A DNA stretch of 64,000 nt from Dactylosporangium fulvum (GTDB lineage Bacteria > Actinomycetota > Actinomycetes > Mycobacteriales > Micromonosporaceae), in contig NZ_CP073720.1 in the NCBI RefSeq assembly GCF_025137375.1, positions 1,078,501-1,142,500 of the forward strand, written 5' to 3'. The position numbers were made by a program, and so were the translations under genes. The notes under the pieces were generated by a model that saw only the letters and a program-made list of their open reading frames with translations, was not told the DNA's origin and did no database searches. This document shows, one piece after another, positions 1 through 8,930 of this stretch (positions are counted from its first letter, which is position 1; each line of letters starts with the position of its first letter).

Positions 1-262
1 TGGTCGCGGTGCCGTTCGCTTGTCCGCGCTGGCTGCTTGTCTGGATCGCTGGCCCTGCTCGGTGGAGTGGCCCCGATCTCGGCCGGGCTCATCATGATCC
101 CGAAGACTTCGCGCCGAATAGCAGCGTCAAGTCTTCCGGATCATGGGCGTGTCCGAGGTTGGCGTGCTCCCGTTGCTTGCTCGGCGCGACCAGGCCGGCG
201 ATCGGGGCCGGCGAGCCTTCCAGGGAAAGTCGTCGAACGGTGCTGAGCATGGTGAGCCTAGG
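1..262. other. Gene-less left edge with a stem-loop
   Basis: No convincing gene is visible on either strand; the open frames here are short and have no recognisable product. One near-perfect inverted repeat is present, with arms 93-108 and 130-145 (16 bp, one mismatch, CATGATCC at the outer end). It may be a transcription terminator for the MerR gene, which ends at 263, or for a gene to the left. Confidence 0.4.
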
Positions 263-1183
263 CTACCGATGGGCGCGGAGGGCTGACAGGAACCAGGACC
301 ACCGGTGTGTTGTCGTCGGTATCGGGGGCCAGCCGTTGATCACGGCCATCAACTGCCAGTACCGCTCGGCCCGAGGATCGATCGCGAGCTCCAACCCCTC
401 GATCGTCTCCGCCCGATAGCCGGCGTCATCGGTGCGCCCCAGTGCCGCCGCCCAGCGTGACATCACCTCGGACACGACCGCCGCCGCCGATGGTGCCTCC
501 GGAGTTGTGCCGCGGTCCATGGCCTCGGCGATGAGTGTCGTGAACCAGTCGATCTCCGCGGTGTCCGTCGGCGCGATCGGCTTTTCGCCGGGGGCGAAGG
601 ACCGCCGGCTCATCTCGCGCAGCCGGGCCCGGAAGTCGGGCTCCCGCAGCATCTCCGCCAGCTCGATCCACGCGTCGACCTGCTCGTCGGTGGGATCGTC
701 GGGCAGGTCGGGGGAGGCGCTGCGCATACGGGCGGAGAACTCGGCCGCCTCCGGCGACGGTGGCATATCGGTGAAGATGCTGTCGAAGAACTCGTCGATG
801 ACACGTTGCCGCTCGTCGGCACTGGCCTGGGCGATCCTCGTCATCCGCTCGAGCTCCTCGGGCGAGGGGTCGCGCCGGGCCACCGCGCGCAGGGCCGCAC
901 GGCGCAGGCGCAGCACCCGGATCTGCACCCCGATGGCCTCGGCGTGCGCGGCGGCGACGCTGGCCAGGTCGACGCCGCGGTCGAGGACCCGGCGGATCGT
1001 CGCGATGTCGAGGCCCAGCTCGCGCAGGGTGCGGACGAACTCCAGCCGAACGAGGGACGTGTGGTCGTATCGCCGGTAGTTGGCCCGCGACCGCTCCGCC
1101 TCCGGCACCAGGCCGACGTCCGAGTAGTACCGGATCGTCTTCACCGGCAGCCCGGTCAGGCGTGACAGCTCCCCGATGTTCAT
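263..1183 (-). CDS. MerR family transcriptional regulator
   Basis: This is a 306-residue DNA-binding regulator. The first ~70 residues are a typical MerR winged helix-turn-helix (NIGELSRLTGLPVKTIRYY, then the wing), followed by a long dimerisation helix to about residue 115. The remaining ~190 residues are helical and unlike a metal site: the whole protein contains no cysteine, so a metal- or redox-sensing role is unlikely and an organic effector is more plausible. The ATG is the first codon after a MerR-type promoter with a 19-bp spacer, which suggests a leaderless, autoregulated transcript. It is divergent from a small membrane protein gene that shares the control region. The family call is firm; the effector is unknown. 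Confidence 0.93.
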   Translation of the reverse strand: MNIGELSRLTGLPVKTIRYYSDVGLVPEAERSRANYRRYDHTSLVRLEFVRTLRELGLDIATIRRVLDRGVDLASVAAAHAEAIGVQIRVLRLRRAALRAVARRDPSPEELERMTRIAQASADERQRVIDEFFDSIFTDMPPSPEAAEFSARMRSASPDLPDDPTDEQVDAWIELAEMLREPDFRARLREMSRRSFAPGEKPIAPTDTAEIDWFTTLIAEAMDRGTTPEAPSAAAVVSEVMSRWAAALGRTDDAGYRAETIEGLELAIDPRAERYWQLMAVINGWPPIPTTTHRWSWFLSALRAHR

Positions 1184-1221
1184 ATAGCCCAGAGTGGACC
1201 CTCCAGTAAGGGGAGGGTCAA
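1184..1221 (-). promoter_or_regulatory. MerR-type promoter and operator
   Basis: Read on the minus strand, TTGACC (1221-1216) and CACTCT (1196-1191) are separated by 19 bp, the over-long spacer typical of MerR-controlled promoters. The spacer contains a perfect 8-bp inverted repeat, GACCCTCC (1197-1204) and GGAGGGTC (1212-1219), with 7 bp between the arms. The ATG at 1183 lies 7 nt after the -10. The same dyad covers the -35 region of the divergent gene at 1242, whose -10 would be TACGTT (1230-1235). Confidence 0.8.
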
Positions 1222-1241
1222 CGAGCCGCTACGTTGCGGTG

Positions 1242-1589
1242 GTGGAACCTCTCCGGCTGATTCTCCTCTACGCCCACCTGATCGGGTTCGCGCTCCTGCT
1301 GGGTGGCGCCGTCACGCAGTACATGTCGAAGCACATCCGCATCAACAGCGCCATGGTGTGGGGTGCCACGATCCAGGTCGTGACCGGGATCGCGTTGGCC
1401 GCTCCGCTGCGGGGCGGCGGCGATGCCGAGCCGGCGCCGGCCAAGCTGATCGTGAAGGCTGTGATCGGGATCGCGATCTTCGCGATGGCCTTCTTCTCCC
1501 GCAAGCGTGAGGTGGTCAACAAGGGCCACTTCATGGCTCTCGTTGGATTAACGCTCGTTAATGCCGCGGTTGCGGTCTTTTGGAAGTAA
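1242..1589 (+). CDS. Small multi-spanning membrane protein
   Basis: This 115-residue protein has about four predicted membrane segments (from LILLYAHLIGFALLLGG through ALVGLTLVNAAVAVFW) and a short basic cytoplasmic loop (SRKREVVNKG). No enzymatic motif is visible and the family is not recognised with certainty. GTG 1242 is chosen because a -10-like TACGTT ends 6 nt upstream; GTG 1239 and 1194 are in-frame alternatives, and 1194 would place the start inside the MerR operator. It shares the MerR operator and is a candidate target of that regulator. It could be an efflux-related or stress membrane protein, but nothing in the sequence proves this. Confidence 0.75.
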   Translation: MEPLRLILLYAHLIGFALLLGGAVTQYMSKHIRINSAMVWGATIQVVTGIALAAPLRGGGDAEPAPAKLIVKAVIGIAIFAMAFFSRKREVVNKGHFMALVGLTLVNAAVAVFWK

Positions 1590-1762
1590 ACCGCAGGTTA
1601 CAAGGTTGATCACAGTAGGTCGGCGCGACCGCTGGCACGTCACGGCCATATAACGCACCGCTCCCAACCCGGGCGCAAACTGCAGAACTGTCGGTCCGAG
1701 GGCGTACGCTCCCGCCGTTGGGTTCACCGCGTTGGGGCGGTGCTTTGGGAAGGGAGACCGTC

Positions 1763-2836
1763 TTGCGCCGAGTGCGTGGGATGAAGGTTCTCGCGGCCGC
1801 CGCCGTGGCGATTGTCGCGTTGAGCACAGCCGCTTGTGGCGATAACAAGGACAGCGGGACGGGCAGCGACGGCAGCGCCCCTGCGAAGCAGAACGTCAAG
1901 GTGGGCCTCGCCTTCGACATCGGCGGCCGGGGTGACAAGTCCTTCAACGACTCCGCCGCCGCGGGCCTCGACCGGGTCAAGAGCGACCTCAACATCGAGG
2001 TCAAGGACCTGGCCGCGGTCGCCGGCGAGAGCGAGAACGACAAGTACTCGCGACTGAAGCTGCTCTGCCAGGGTGGCTACAACCCGGTGATCGCCGTCGG
2101 CTTCGTCTACGACGGCGCCGACGCCAAGAACGGCCCGCTCGCCCGTGCGGCCAAGGACTGCCCGACCACCAAGTTCGCCATCGTCGACGGCGGCACGACC
2201 GCCGACAACGTGGCCGACCTCGTGTTCGCCGAGGAGCAGGGCTCCTTCCTGGTCGGCGCCGCCGCGGCCCTGAAGACCAAGACCGGCACGGTCGGCTTCA
2301 TCGGTGGCTGCCAGGTCGACCTGATCAAGAAGTTCGAGGCGGGCTTCACGGCCGGCGCCAAGGCCGCCAAGGCCGACATCAAGGTCCTGACCAACTACCT
2401 GTCGACCCCGGCCGAGGCCTGCAAGGGCTTCAACGACCCGACCGGCGGCAACACCGCCGCCAGCGGCATGTATGACCAGGGTGCCGACATCATCTACGCG
2501 GCGGCCGGCGGCTCCGGCACCGGCGTCTTCGAGGCCGCCAAGGCCAAGAAGACCCTCGCCATCGGTGTCGACTCGGACCAGTACAACACCGTGACCGACG
2601 CGTCGCTCAAGACGGTCATCATGACGTCGATGCTCAAGCGGGTCGACAACGCCGTGTTCAACTTCGTCAAGGACTACGCCGCGGGCAACTTCAAGGCCGG
2701 CGCGACGGTGTTCGACCTGAAGGCCGACGGCGTCGGCTACGCCACCTCCGGCGGCCAGGTCGACGACATCAAGGACAAGCTGGACGCGTTCAAGGCCGAC
2801 ATCGTCTCCGGCAAGATCACGGTGCCGACCAAGTAG
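1763..2836 (+). CDS. BMP family nucleoside-binding lipoprotein
   Basis: This is the substrate-binding component of a BMP/PnrA-type ABC importer, which captures nucleosides outside the cell. The ~357-residue product begins with a basic n-region, a hydrophobic stretch and a lipobox (ALSTAAC), so the mature protein is lipid-anchored. The mature N-terminus VGLAFDIGGRGDKSFNDSA is typical of the family. TTG 1763 is preferred because AGGGAG lies 6 nt upstream; ATG 1781 would give a shorter signal. It is the first gene of an operon with the ATPase, two permeases, cytidine deaminase and thymidine phosphorylase. That context makes nucleosides, rather than simple sugars, the likely substrate. Confidence 0.9.
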   Translation: MRRVRGMKVLAAAAVAIVALSTAACGDNKDSGTGSDGSAPAKQNVKVGLAFDIGGRGDKSFNDSAAAGLDRVKSDLNIEVKDLAAVAGESENDKYSRLKLLCQGGYNPVIAVGFVYDGADAKNGPLARAAKDCPTTKFAIVDGGTTADNVADLVFAEEQGSFLVGAAAALKTKTGTVGFIGGCQVDLIKKFEAGFTAGAKAAKADIKVLTNYLSTPAEACKGFNDPTGGNTAASGMYDQGADIIYAAAGGSGTGVFEAAKAKKTLAIGVDSDQYNTVTDASLKTVIMTSMLKRVDNAVFNFVKDYAAGNFKAGATVFDLKADGVGYATSGGQVDDIKDKLDAFKADIVSGKITVPTK

Positions 2837-2853
2837 TAGTAGACATCCGGTGT

Positions 2854-2886
2854 CTGGCGGGGGACTGTGATCCGGTCCCCCGCCAG
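2854..2886 (+). promoter_or_regulatory. Stable intercistronic hairpin
   Basis: A perfect 12-bp stem, CTGGCGGGGGAC (2854-2865) with GTCCCCCGCCAG (2875-2886), encloses a 9-nt loop between the binding-protein gene and the ATPase gene. No U-run follows, so it is better read as an mRNA-stabilising or partial-termination element. Such elements keep binding protein in excess over the transporter subunits. Confidence 0.65.
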
Positions 2887-2906
2887 CGCGTGTTAGGAGC
2901 CTCTGG

Positions 2907-4454
2907 ATGACCGCGGAACCACCCGCCGTCGAGCTCAAGGGGATCACCAAAAGGTTCCCCGGCGTTGTGGCGAACTCCGACGTCAACCTCACCGTCCGCA
3001 AGGGCACGATCCACGCGATCGTCGGTGAGAACGGTGCCGGCAAGTCGACCCTTATGAAGATCCTCTACGGGATGCAGCCCCCGGACGAGGGCGAGATCCT
3101 GATCGAGGGCCGCCCGGTGCGGTTCTCCTCACCGCAGGGCGCGATCGAGGCCGGCATCGGCATGGTGCACCAGCACTTCATGCTGGCCGACAACTTCACG
3201 GTCGCCGAAAACGTCGTGCTCGGGGCCGAGAAGCTGCACGGGATCGGTGCGCAGGCCAGGACCAAGATCAAAGAGATCTCCCAGCGGTACGGGCTGGGCG
3301 TCGACCCCGACGAGCTCGTCGAGGACCTCGGCGTCGGCGACCGCCAGCGCGTCGAGATCCTCAAGGTGCTCTACCGCGGCGCCCGCATCCTGATCCTCGA
3401 CGAACCGACCGCGGTGCTGGTCCCGCAGGAGGTCGACGAGCTGTTCGGCAACCTCCGCGAGCTCATCCGCGAGGGCCTGACCGTGCTGTTCATCTCGCAC
3501 AAGCTCGACGAGGTGCGCTCGGTCGCCGACGACATCACGGTCATCCGCCGCGGCACGACGGTCGCCTCCGTCAAGCCCGCCGGCGTGAGCGCCCGCCAGC
3601 TGGCCACGCTCATGGTCGGCAGCGAGCTGCCCAGCCCCGAGGCCCGCGAGTCGACCGTCACCGACGTGCCGGCCCTGGTCGTCAGGGGCCTCACCGTCAC
3701 GGGCGCCGACGGCCGTCCGGTCGTCGCCGACGCCACGTTCACGATCCACAAGGGCGAGGTCGTCGGCATCGCCGGCGTCGAGGGCAACGGCCAGGCCGAG
3801 CTCGCCGAGGCGATCATGGGCATGCGGCCCGCCACCGGCACCGTGCTGCTGGGTGACACCGACGTGTCCGCCTGGACCACGCGCCGCAGGCGCGAGGCCG
3901 GTATCGGCTACATCCCGGAGGACCGGCACCGGCAGGGCCTGCTGCTCGACGCGCCGCTCTGGGAGAACCGTATCCTCGGACACCAGACCCAGCGGCCCAA
4001 CGCCCGCGGGCCCCTCATCGACGTCGGTGGCGCCCGGCGCGACACCACCCGGATCGTCGCCGAGTACGACGTCCGCACCCCCAGCATCGACGTCGCCGCC
4101 GTGGCGCTCTCCGGCGGCAACCAGCAGAAGCTCATCGTCGGCCGCGAGATGAGCCACGCGCCCAAGGTGCTCATCGCCGCACACCCGACCCGTGGGGTCG
4201 ACGTCGGCGCCCAGGCCGCGATCTGGGACCACATCCGTAACGCGCGCATCGCCGGGATGGGCGTGCTGCTGATCTCCGCCGACCTCGACGAGCTGATCGG
4301 TCTGTCCGACTCGCTGAAGGTCATCTATGGTGGGCGGCTGGTGGCCGACGCCGACCCCGCGACGGTCACGCCCGAGCAGCTCGGCGTGGCCATGACCGGC
4401 GCGACGACCGACCCGACCGCCGCCGCATCCGGACCGCAGGAGGCCACCCCATGA
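2907..4454 (+). CDS. ABC importer ATPase, two NBDs in one chain
   Basis: This 515-residue protein energises the nucleoside importer and contains two nucleotide-binding domains. The first has Walker A GENGAGKST (residues 40-48), a signature region LGVGDRQRVE (~141) and Walker B ILILDEP (~161). The second has a degenerate Walker A (GVEGNGQAEL, ~295), a good signature LSGGNQQK (~399) and AAHPTRGVD in place of a canonical Walker B. This asymmetry is normal in the RbsA/NupA-like group. GGAGCC precedes the ATG by about 7 nt. The stop codon overlaps the start of the next permease (ATGA), so translation is probably coupled. Confidence 0.93.
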   Translation: MTAEPPAVELKGITKRFPGVVANSDVNLTVRKGTIHAIVGENGAGKSTLMKILYGMQPPDEGEILIEGRPVRFSSPQGAIEAGIGMVHQHFMLADNFTVAENVVLGAEKLHGIGAQARTKIKEISQRYGLGVDPDELVEDLGVGDRQRVEILKVLYRGARILILDEPTAVLVPQEVDELFGNLRELIREGLTVLFISHKLDEVRSVADDITVIRRGTTVASVKPAGVSARQLATLMVGSELPSPEARESTVTDVPALVVRGLTVTGADGRPVVADATFTIHKGEVVGIAGVEGNGQAELAEAIMGMRPATGTVLLGDTDVSAWTTRRRREAGIGYIPEDRHRQGLLLDAPLWENRILGHQTQRPNARGPLIDVGGARRDTTRIVAEYDVRTPSIDVAAVALSGGNQQKLIVGREMSHAPKVLIAAHPTRGVDVGAQAAIWDHIRNARIAGMGVLLISADLDELIGLSDSLKVIYGGRLVADADPATVTPEQLGVAMTGATTDPTAAASGPQEATP

Positions 4455-5686
4455 CCGCCGCCGTAGGCTCCCGGCGGATCGACCTCGGCAAGCTGCTACC
4501 GCAGCTCGTCGCCCCTGTCGCGGCCCTGGTCATCGCCGCGGCCATCTCGTCGATCGCGTTGCTCATCAGCGACAAGGATCCGCTGCTGGCGTTCCAGCAC
4601 ATGTACGACTTCGGCATGCTGCCCGACTCGCAGGTCGAGATCCTCAACAAGGCCAGCGAGTACTACATCGCCGCCGTCGCGGTCGCCATCGGCTTCAAGA
4701 TGGGCCTGTTCAACATCGGCGTCGAGGGCCAGTCGAAGATCGGTGCGTTCATGGCCGGCGCGCTGGCCAGCGCCTCCTTCATGAGCTGGGTCCCGGGTCC
4801 GGTGCGGATCGTGCTGATCATCGTCGTGGCGATGATCGTCGGCGGGCTCTGGGCGCTCATCGCGGCGCTGCTGAAGACCCAGCGCGGGGTCAGCGAGGTC
4901 ATCTCGACCCTGATGCTCAACGCGATCGGCGGCCTCGTCGTCACCTGGCTGCTCAACGATCACTGGGGCGTGCAGGAGCCGGGCGCGCAGATCAAGACCA
5001 CCGGCATCCTGCCCGAGAACTCGTGGATGCCCGGCCTGCCGATCGTCTCCGGCACCGACCAGAAGGTGCTCGGCTTCCTGGTGATCGCGGTGATCCTGGG
5101 CGTCGTCTACTGGTTCGGCATCGGCCGCACCCGCTTCGGCTTCGACCTGCGGGCCACCGGCTACAACCCGAGCGCGGCGGTGGCCAGCGGCGTCGACGCC
5201 AAGCGCATGGTGATCGTCGCGATGCTGATCTCCGGCGCGATCGCCGGCATGGTCAACCTGCCCCGCATGCTCGGCGAGAGTCACACCTACACCGAGGGCT
5301 TCGGCGGCATCGGCTTCACCGGCATCGCGGTCGCGCTGCTCGGCCGCAACCACCCGGTCGGCATGGCGCTGGGCGCGATCCTCTGGGGCTTCCTGGCCCG
5401 CTCGCAGCTCATCCTCGACCTCGACGGCATCCCCAAGGAGATCGTCCTGATCATGCAGGGCGTCGCCGTCCTGTCCGTGGTCATCGCCTACGAACTGGCC
5501 GCCCGCATCGGCCGCCGCGCCCAGCAGAAGCGGGTCGGTGTCGCGACCGCGGCCCCGGCCGGTTCTGCCCCGCTGGCCGCGGCCGGCGTCCCCACGGGCG
5601 GCGCCGGCGGCGCGACCGCCCCGGGCACCACCGCGACGGAGACCCAGGCCAAGTCCGGTGACACCGGCACGGAGGAGTCGAAGTGA
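4451..5686 (+). CDS. ABC importer permease, first subunit
   Basis: This 411-residue integral membrane subunit belongs to the BPD_transp_2 (branched-chain/ribose/BMP) permease type. About 8-10 hydrophobic segments are visible, starting with VAALVIAAAISSIALLI near residue 20. The conserved cytoplasmic loop region includes FNIGVEGQSKIGAF and VSEVISTLMLNAIGG. The last ~55 residues are a Gly/Ala/Thr-rich, probably disordered cytoplasmic tail of unknown use. It overlaps the ATPase gene by 4 bp and the next permease by 4 bp. It should pair with that permease to form the channel of the nucleoside importer. Confidence 0.92.
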   Translation: MTAAVGSRRIDLGKLLPQLVAPVAALVIAAAISSIALLISDKDPLLAFQHMYDFGMLPDSQVEILNKASEYYIAAVAVAIGFKMGLFNIGVEGQSKIGAFMAGALASASFMSWVPGPVRIVLIIVVAMIVGGLWALIAALLKTQRGVSEVISTLMLNAIGGLVVTWLLNDHWGVQEPGAQIKTTGILPENSWMPGLPIVSGTDQKVLGFLVIAVILGVVYWFGIGRTRFGFDLRATGYNPSAAVASGVDAKRMVIVAMLISGAIAGMVNLPRMLGESHTYTEGFGGIGFTGIAVALLGRNHPVGMALGAILWGFLARSQLILDLDGIPKEIVLIMQGVAVLSVVIAYELAARIGRRAQQKRVGVATAAPAGSAPLAAAGVPTGGAGGATAPGTTATETQAKSGDTGTEESK

Positions 5687-6942
5687 CCGCCGACACCATG
5701 CTCTCGACCGCTCCGGCGGCCCCGGCGGGCAAGCCGAAGTCACGGCGGATGACCACGCCGAAGATCCTGCTCATCATCGCCGGGGTGCTGGTCGGCCTGT
5801 CGCTGGTGCACCTGCTCACCGGCGCCGACGACGTCACCTCGCAGGGCGCCGTCCAGGCGGCCCTCCAAGCCGCGATCCCGCTCGGCCTGGCCGGCCTCGG
5901 CGGCCTGTGGTCCGAGCGGGCCGGTGTCGTCAACATCGGCCTCGAAGGCCAGCTGATCCTCGGCACGTGGTTCGGCGCCTGGGGGAGCATCGAATTCGGC
6001 CCGTGGATCGGGCTGCTGCTCGGTGTCCTCGGCGGTGCCGTCGGCGGGCTCCTGCACGCGGTGGCGACCGTCACCTTCGGCGTCGACCACATCATCTCCG
6101 GTGTGGCGATGACGATCCTGGCGCCGGGCGTCGCGCGGTACCTCTCTTATCTCGCGTGGAGCGGCACTCCCGGCGCCGGTTCGACCCAGTCGCCGACCGC
6201 GCCCCGCCTGCCCCGCGTCTCCGTGCCGTTCGTCGACGACCTGGCCGGGCTCGAGCGCAAGCACTGGTTCCTGATCAGTGACGTCGCCGGGGTGCTGCGC
6301 GGGTTGCTGGTCGAGGTGTCGATCGTGACGATCCTGGCCGTACTGCTGATCCCGCTGACCTGGTGGCTGCTGTGGCGCACCTCGTTCGGCCTGCGGGTCC
6401 GCTCCGTCGGCGAGGACCCGCACGCCGCCGGGAGCCTCGGCATCAACGTGTACCGGTACAAGTACTACGGCGTGATCATCTCCGGCGCGATGGCCGGCCT
6501 GGGCGGCGTGTTCCTGTCGACGGTCAGCTCGGCGATCTACCGCGAGGGCCAGACCGGTGGCCGCGGTTACATCGGTCTCGCCGCGATGATCTTCGGCAAC
6601 TGGCGGCCGGGCGGCCTGGCGCTGGGCGCCTCGCTGTTCGGCTACACCGACGCGCTACAGCTGCGACGTGGCAGCGAGTCGGTGCACGCCCTGCTCATCC
6701 TCGTGGGGGCACTCCTGCTGGCGCTCGCGGTCTGGGAGTTCCGCCGCCGCAACCGCGTGGTGGCCATCTCTTCAGCCGTCCTGGGCATCCTGTCCTACGT
6801 ATTGTTCTTCTCGGTGGACACGATCCCGACGGCACTCGTGCAGGCCGCGCCCTACATCACGGTCCTCGTGGTGCTGGCGCTCGCCGCACAGCGGCTCCGA
6901 CCGCCTGCCGCGGACGGCAAGCCGTACAGACGTGGAGGATGA
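5683..6942 (+). CDS. ABC importer permease, second subunit
   Basis: This 419-residue permease is the partner of the preceding subunit. It has the characteristic GLGGLWSERAGVVNIGLEG segment near residue 70 and about nine membrane spans. The N-terminal ~20 residues are polar. GTG 5683 overlaps the upstream stop (GTGA), which supports coupled translation. BMP-type importers normally use two different permeases of this kind, as in NupP/NupQ of Bacillus, and the pair here fits that plan. The gene is followed by cytidine deaminase after only 3 bp, so uptake and catabolism lie on one transcript. Confidence 0.92.
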   Translation: MTADTMLSTAPAAPAGKPKSRRMTTPKILLIIAGVLVGLSLVHLLTGADDVTSQGAVQAALQAAIPLGLAGLGGLWSERAGVVNIGLEGQLILGTWFGAWGSIEFGPWIGLLLGVLGGAVGGLLHAVATVTFGVDHIISGVAMTILAPGVARYLSYLAWSGTPGAGSTQSPTAPRLPRVSVPFVDDLAGLERKHWFLISDVAGVLRGLLVEVSIVTILAVLLIPLTWWLLWRTSFGLRVRSVGEDPHAAGSLGINVYRYKYYGVIISGAMAGLGGVFLSTVSSAIYREGQTGGRGYIGLAAMIFGNWRPGGLALGASLFGYTDALQLRRGSESVHALLILVGALLLALAVWEFRRRNRVVAISSAVLGILSYVLFFSVDTIPTALVQAAPYITVLVVLALAAQRLRPPAADGKPYRRGG

Positions 6943-6945
6943 CGG

Positions 6946-7653
6946 GTGGACGTCGACTGGGCCGCGCTGCGAAGCGCGGCCATCACGGCGATGGGGCGTG
7001 CCTACGCTCCGTATTCGAACTTTCCGGTCGGCGCGGCGGCGCTCGTCGACGACGGCCGGGTGGTGGTCGGCTGCAACGTCGAGAACGCGTCGTACGGTCT
7101 GGGTCTGTGCGCCGAGTGCGGGCTGGTTTCCAACCTCCAGGTGACCGGCGGCGGCCGGCTCGTGGCGCTCGCCTGCGTCGACGGTGAGGGCCGCCCGCTC
7201 ATGCCGTGCGGCCGCTGCCGCCAGCTGCTGTGGGAGCACGGCGGCCCGGCGCTGCTCATCGACCACGCGAGCGGGCCGCTGTCCATGACGGCGCTGCTGC
7301 CGTATGCGTTCGACGACACCGACCTGGAGCGGTTCGCGGCCGAGCGGGACAAGCAGCCGACGGTCCCGGCGGCGCTCGCGCTGAAGGTCGGCAGCGGCAC
7401 CGTCTTCGTCCATCCCGAGATCGCCGCGGGCCAGCAGATCTGGACCGCGTACTGGGAGCGCTCGTCCGGCACCGGCGACGACGAGCGGACGGGCATCCTC
7501 GAGGAGGGCCCGACCTGGGACACCGCCGCCGAGGCGGTCAACTGGGGCCGGATCCGCACGCCCCGTGTCGTCGTGATCGACGCGCAGGGCACCGCCAGCT
7601 GGGCCGGGGACACCCCCCGACCGGCCGGCATCGAGCATGACTGGAGCACCTGA
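6946..7653 (+). CDS. cdd: Cytidine deaminase with C-terminal extension
   Basis: It converts (deoxy)cytidine to (deoxy)uridine for salvage. The first ~128 residues are a homotetrameric-type cytidine deaminase: YAPYSNFPVGAA near residue 20, the zinc ligand and catalytic glutamate C55-A-E57, and the second zinc pair in PCGRC (87-91). Such enzymes are usually about 130 residues; this one has 235. The extra ~105 residues (VGSGTVFVHPEIAAGQQIW onward) resemble no domain I recognise and contain several Trp. GTG 6946 follows GGAGGATGAC. Its stop shares a base with the deoA start. Deaminase identity is certain; the tail is unexplained. Confidence 0.93.
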   Translation: MDVDWAALRSAAITAMGRAYAPYSNFPVGAAALVDDGRVVVGCNVENASYGLGLCAECGLVSNLQVTGGGRLVALACVDGEGRPLMPCGRCRQLLWEHGGPALLIDHASGPLSMTALLPYAFDDTDLERFAAERDKQPTVPAALALKVGSGTVFVHPEIAAGQQIWTAYWERSSGTGDDERTGILEEGPTWDTAAEAVNWGRIRTPRVVVIDAQGTASWAGDTPRPAGIEHDWST

Positions 7654-8930
7654 TGAGCTTCGCGGCCGTGGACGTCATCCGCACCAAGCGGGACAAGGGC
7701 GTCCTCAGCGACGAGCAGATCGACTGGGTCGTCGACGCGTACACCCGCAGTGCGGTCGCCGACGAGCAGATGTCGGCCCTGGCGATGGCGATCCTGCTCA
7801 ACGGCATGACCGCCGCCGAGATCGCCCGCTGGACCGCCGCCATGATCGCCTCCGGCGAACGGCTGGACCTGTTGACGGTGGGGCGCCCGACCGTCGACAA
7901 GCACTCGACGGGCGGCGTCGGCGACAAGATCACTCTGCCGCTGACGCCCCTCGTCGCCGCCTGTGGTGCGGCGGTACCGCAGCTGTCCGGCCGCGGTCTC
8001 GGCCACACCGGCGGCACGCTGGACAAGCTGGAAGCCATCCCGGGCTTCGGCACCAAGCTGACGAACGAGCAGTTCGTCGAGCAGTTGAGCACCGTGGGCG
8101 CGGCCATCTGCGCCGCAGGCGAGGGCCTGGCCCCGGCCGACCGCAAGCTCTACGCCCTGCGTGACGTCACCGGCACCGTCGAGGCGATTCCGCTGATCGC
8201 CAGCTCGATCATGAGCAAGAAGATCGCCGAGGGCACCGGCGCGCTGGTGCTCGACGTGAAGTTCGGCTCCGGCGCGTTCATGCGCGACGTGGCCGACGCC
8301 CGCGAGCTGGCCCGGACGATGGTCGAGCTGGGCAAGGCACACGACGTGACCACGGTCGCGCTGCTCACCGACATGGAGGTGCCGCTGGGCCGCGCCGTCG
8401 GCCACTCCGTGGAGGTCGAGGAGTCGCTGGAGGTGCTCGCCGGCGGCGGCCCGCAGGACGTCGTCGCGCTGACCATGGCGCTGGCGCGGGAGATGCTCGA
8501 CGCGGCGGGCCTCGCCGACGCCGACCCGCGGGCCGCGATCGACGACGGCCGGGCGATGGACTCGTGGCGGGCCCTGGTCCGCGCACAGGGCGGCGACCCG
8601 GACGCGCCGTTGCCCGTCGCCGACGAGGTCGAGCGGATCACCGCCGACCGGGACGGCTATGTCGCCACCATGGACGCCTACGCCGTCGGGGTCGCCGCCT
8701 GGCGGCTCGGCGCCGGCCGGGCACGCAAGGAGGATCCGGTCAGCTCCTCGGCCGGGATCATCCTGCACCGCAAGCCCGGCGCGGCAGTCAAGGCCGGTGA
8801 CGTGATCATGGAACTGCGCGCGGAGGACGCCGCGAAACTGCCGGCCGCGCTGGAGGTGGCCCGCACCGCGGTGACCGTCGCCGACGCTCCACCGAACCCC
8901 CGACCGCTCATCCTGGACAGGATTTCCTGA
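7653..8930 (+). CDS. deoA: Thymidine phosphorylase
   Basis: This 425-residue pyrimidine-nucleoside phosphorylase cleaves thymidine or deoxyuridine with phosphate to give the base and 2-deoxyribose-1-phosphate. Phosphate-binding KHSTGGVGDK lies at residues 83-92, and the family signature SGRGLGHTGGTLDKLE at 112-127. The helical N-terminal lobe, alpha/beta domain and C-terminal domain are all present at full length. It overlaps the deaminase stop and the cupin start by 1 bp each. The deoxyribose-1-phosphate it makes would need a phosphopentomutase before DeoC; the phosphohexomutase at 27131 is the only candidate in the window. Confidence 0.96.
   Translation: MSFAAVDVIRTKRDKGVLSDEQIDWVVDAYTRSAVADEQMSALAMAILLNGMTAAEIARWTAAMIASGERLDLLTVGRPTVDKHSTGGVGDKITLPLTPLVAACGAAVPQLSGRGLGHTGGTLDKLEAIPGFGTKLTNEQFVEQLSTVGAAICAAGEGLAPADRKLYALRDVTGTVEAIPLIASSIMSKKIAEGTGALVLDVKFGSGAFMRDVADARELARTMVELGKAHDVTTVALLTDMEVPLGRAVGHSVEVEESLEVLAGGGPQDVVALTMALAREMLDAAGLADADPRAAIDDGRAMDSWRALVRAQGGDPDAPLPVADEVERITADRDGYVATMDAYAVGVAAWRLGAGRARKEDPVSSSAGIILHRKPGAAVKAGDVIMELRAEDAAKLPAALEVARTAVTVADAPPNPRPLILDRIS

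Noticed and set aside
9..419. Plus-strand open frame at the left edge
   Set aside because: It overlaps the MerR gene antisense for a third of its length and has no family motif or ribosome-binding site.
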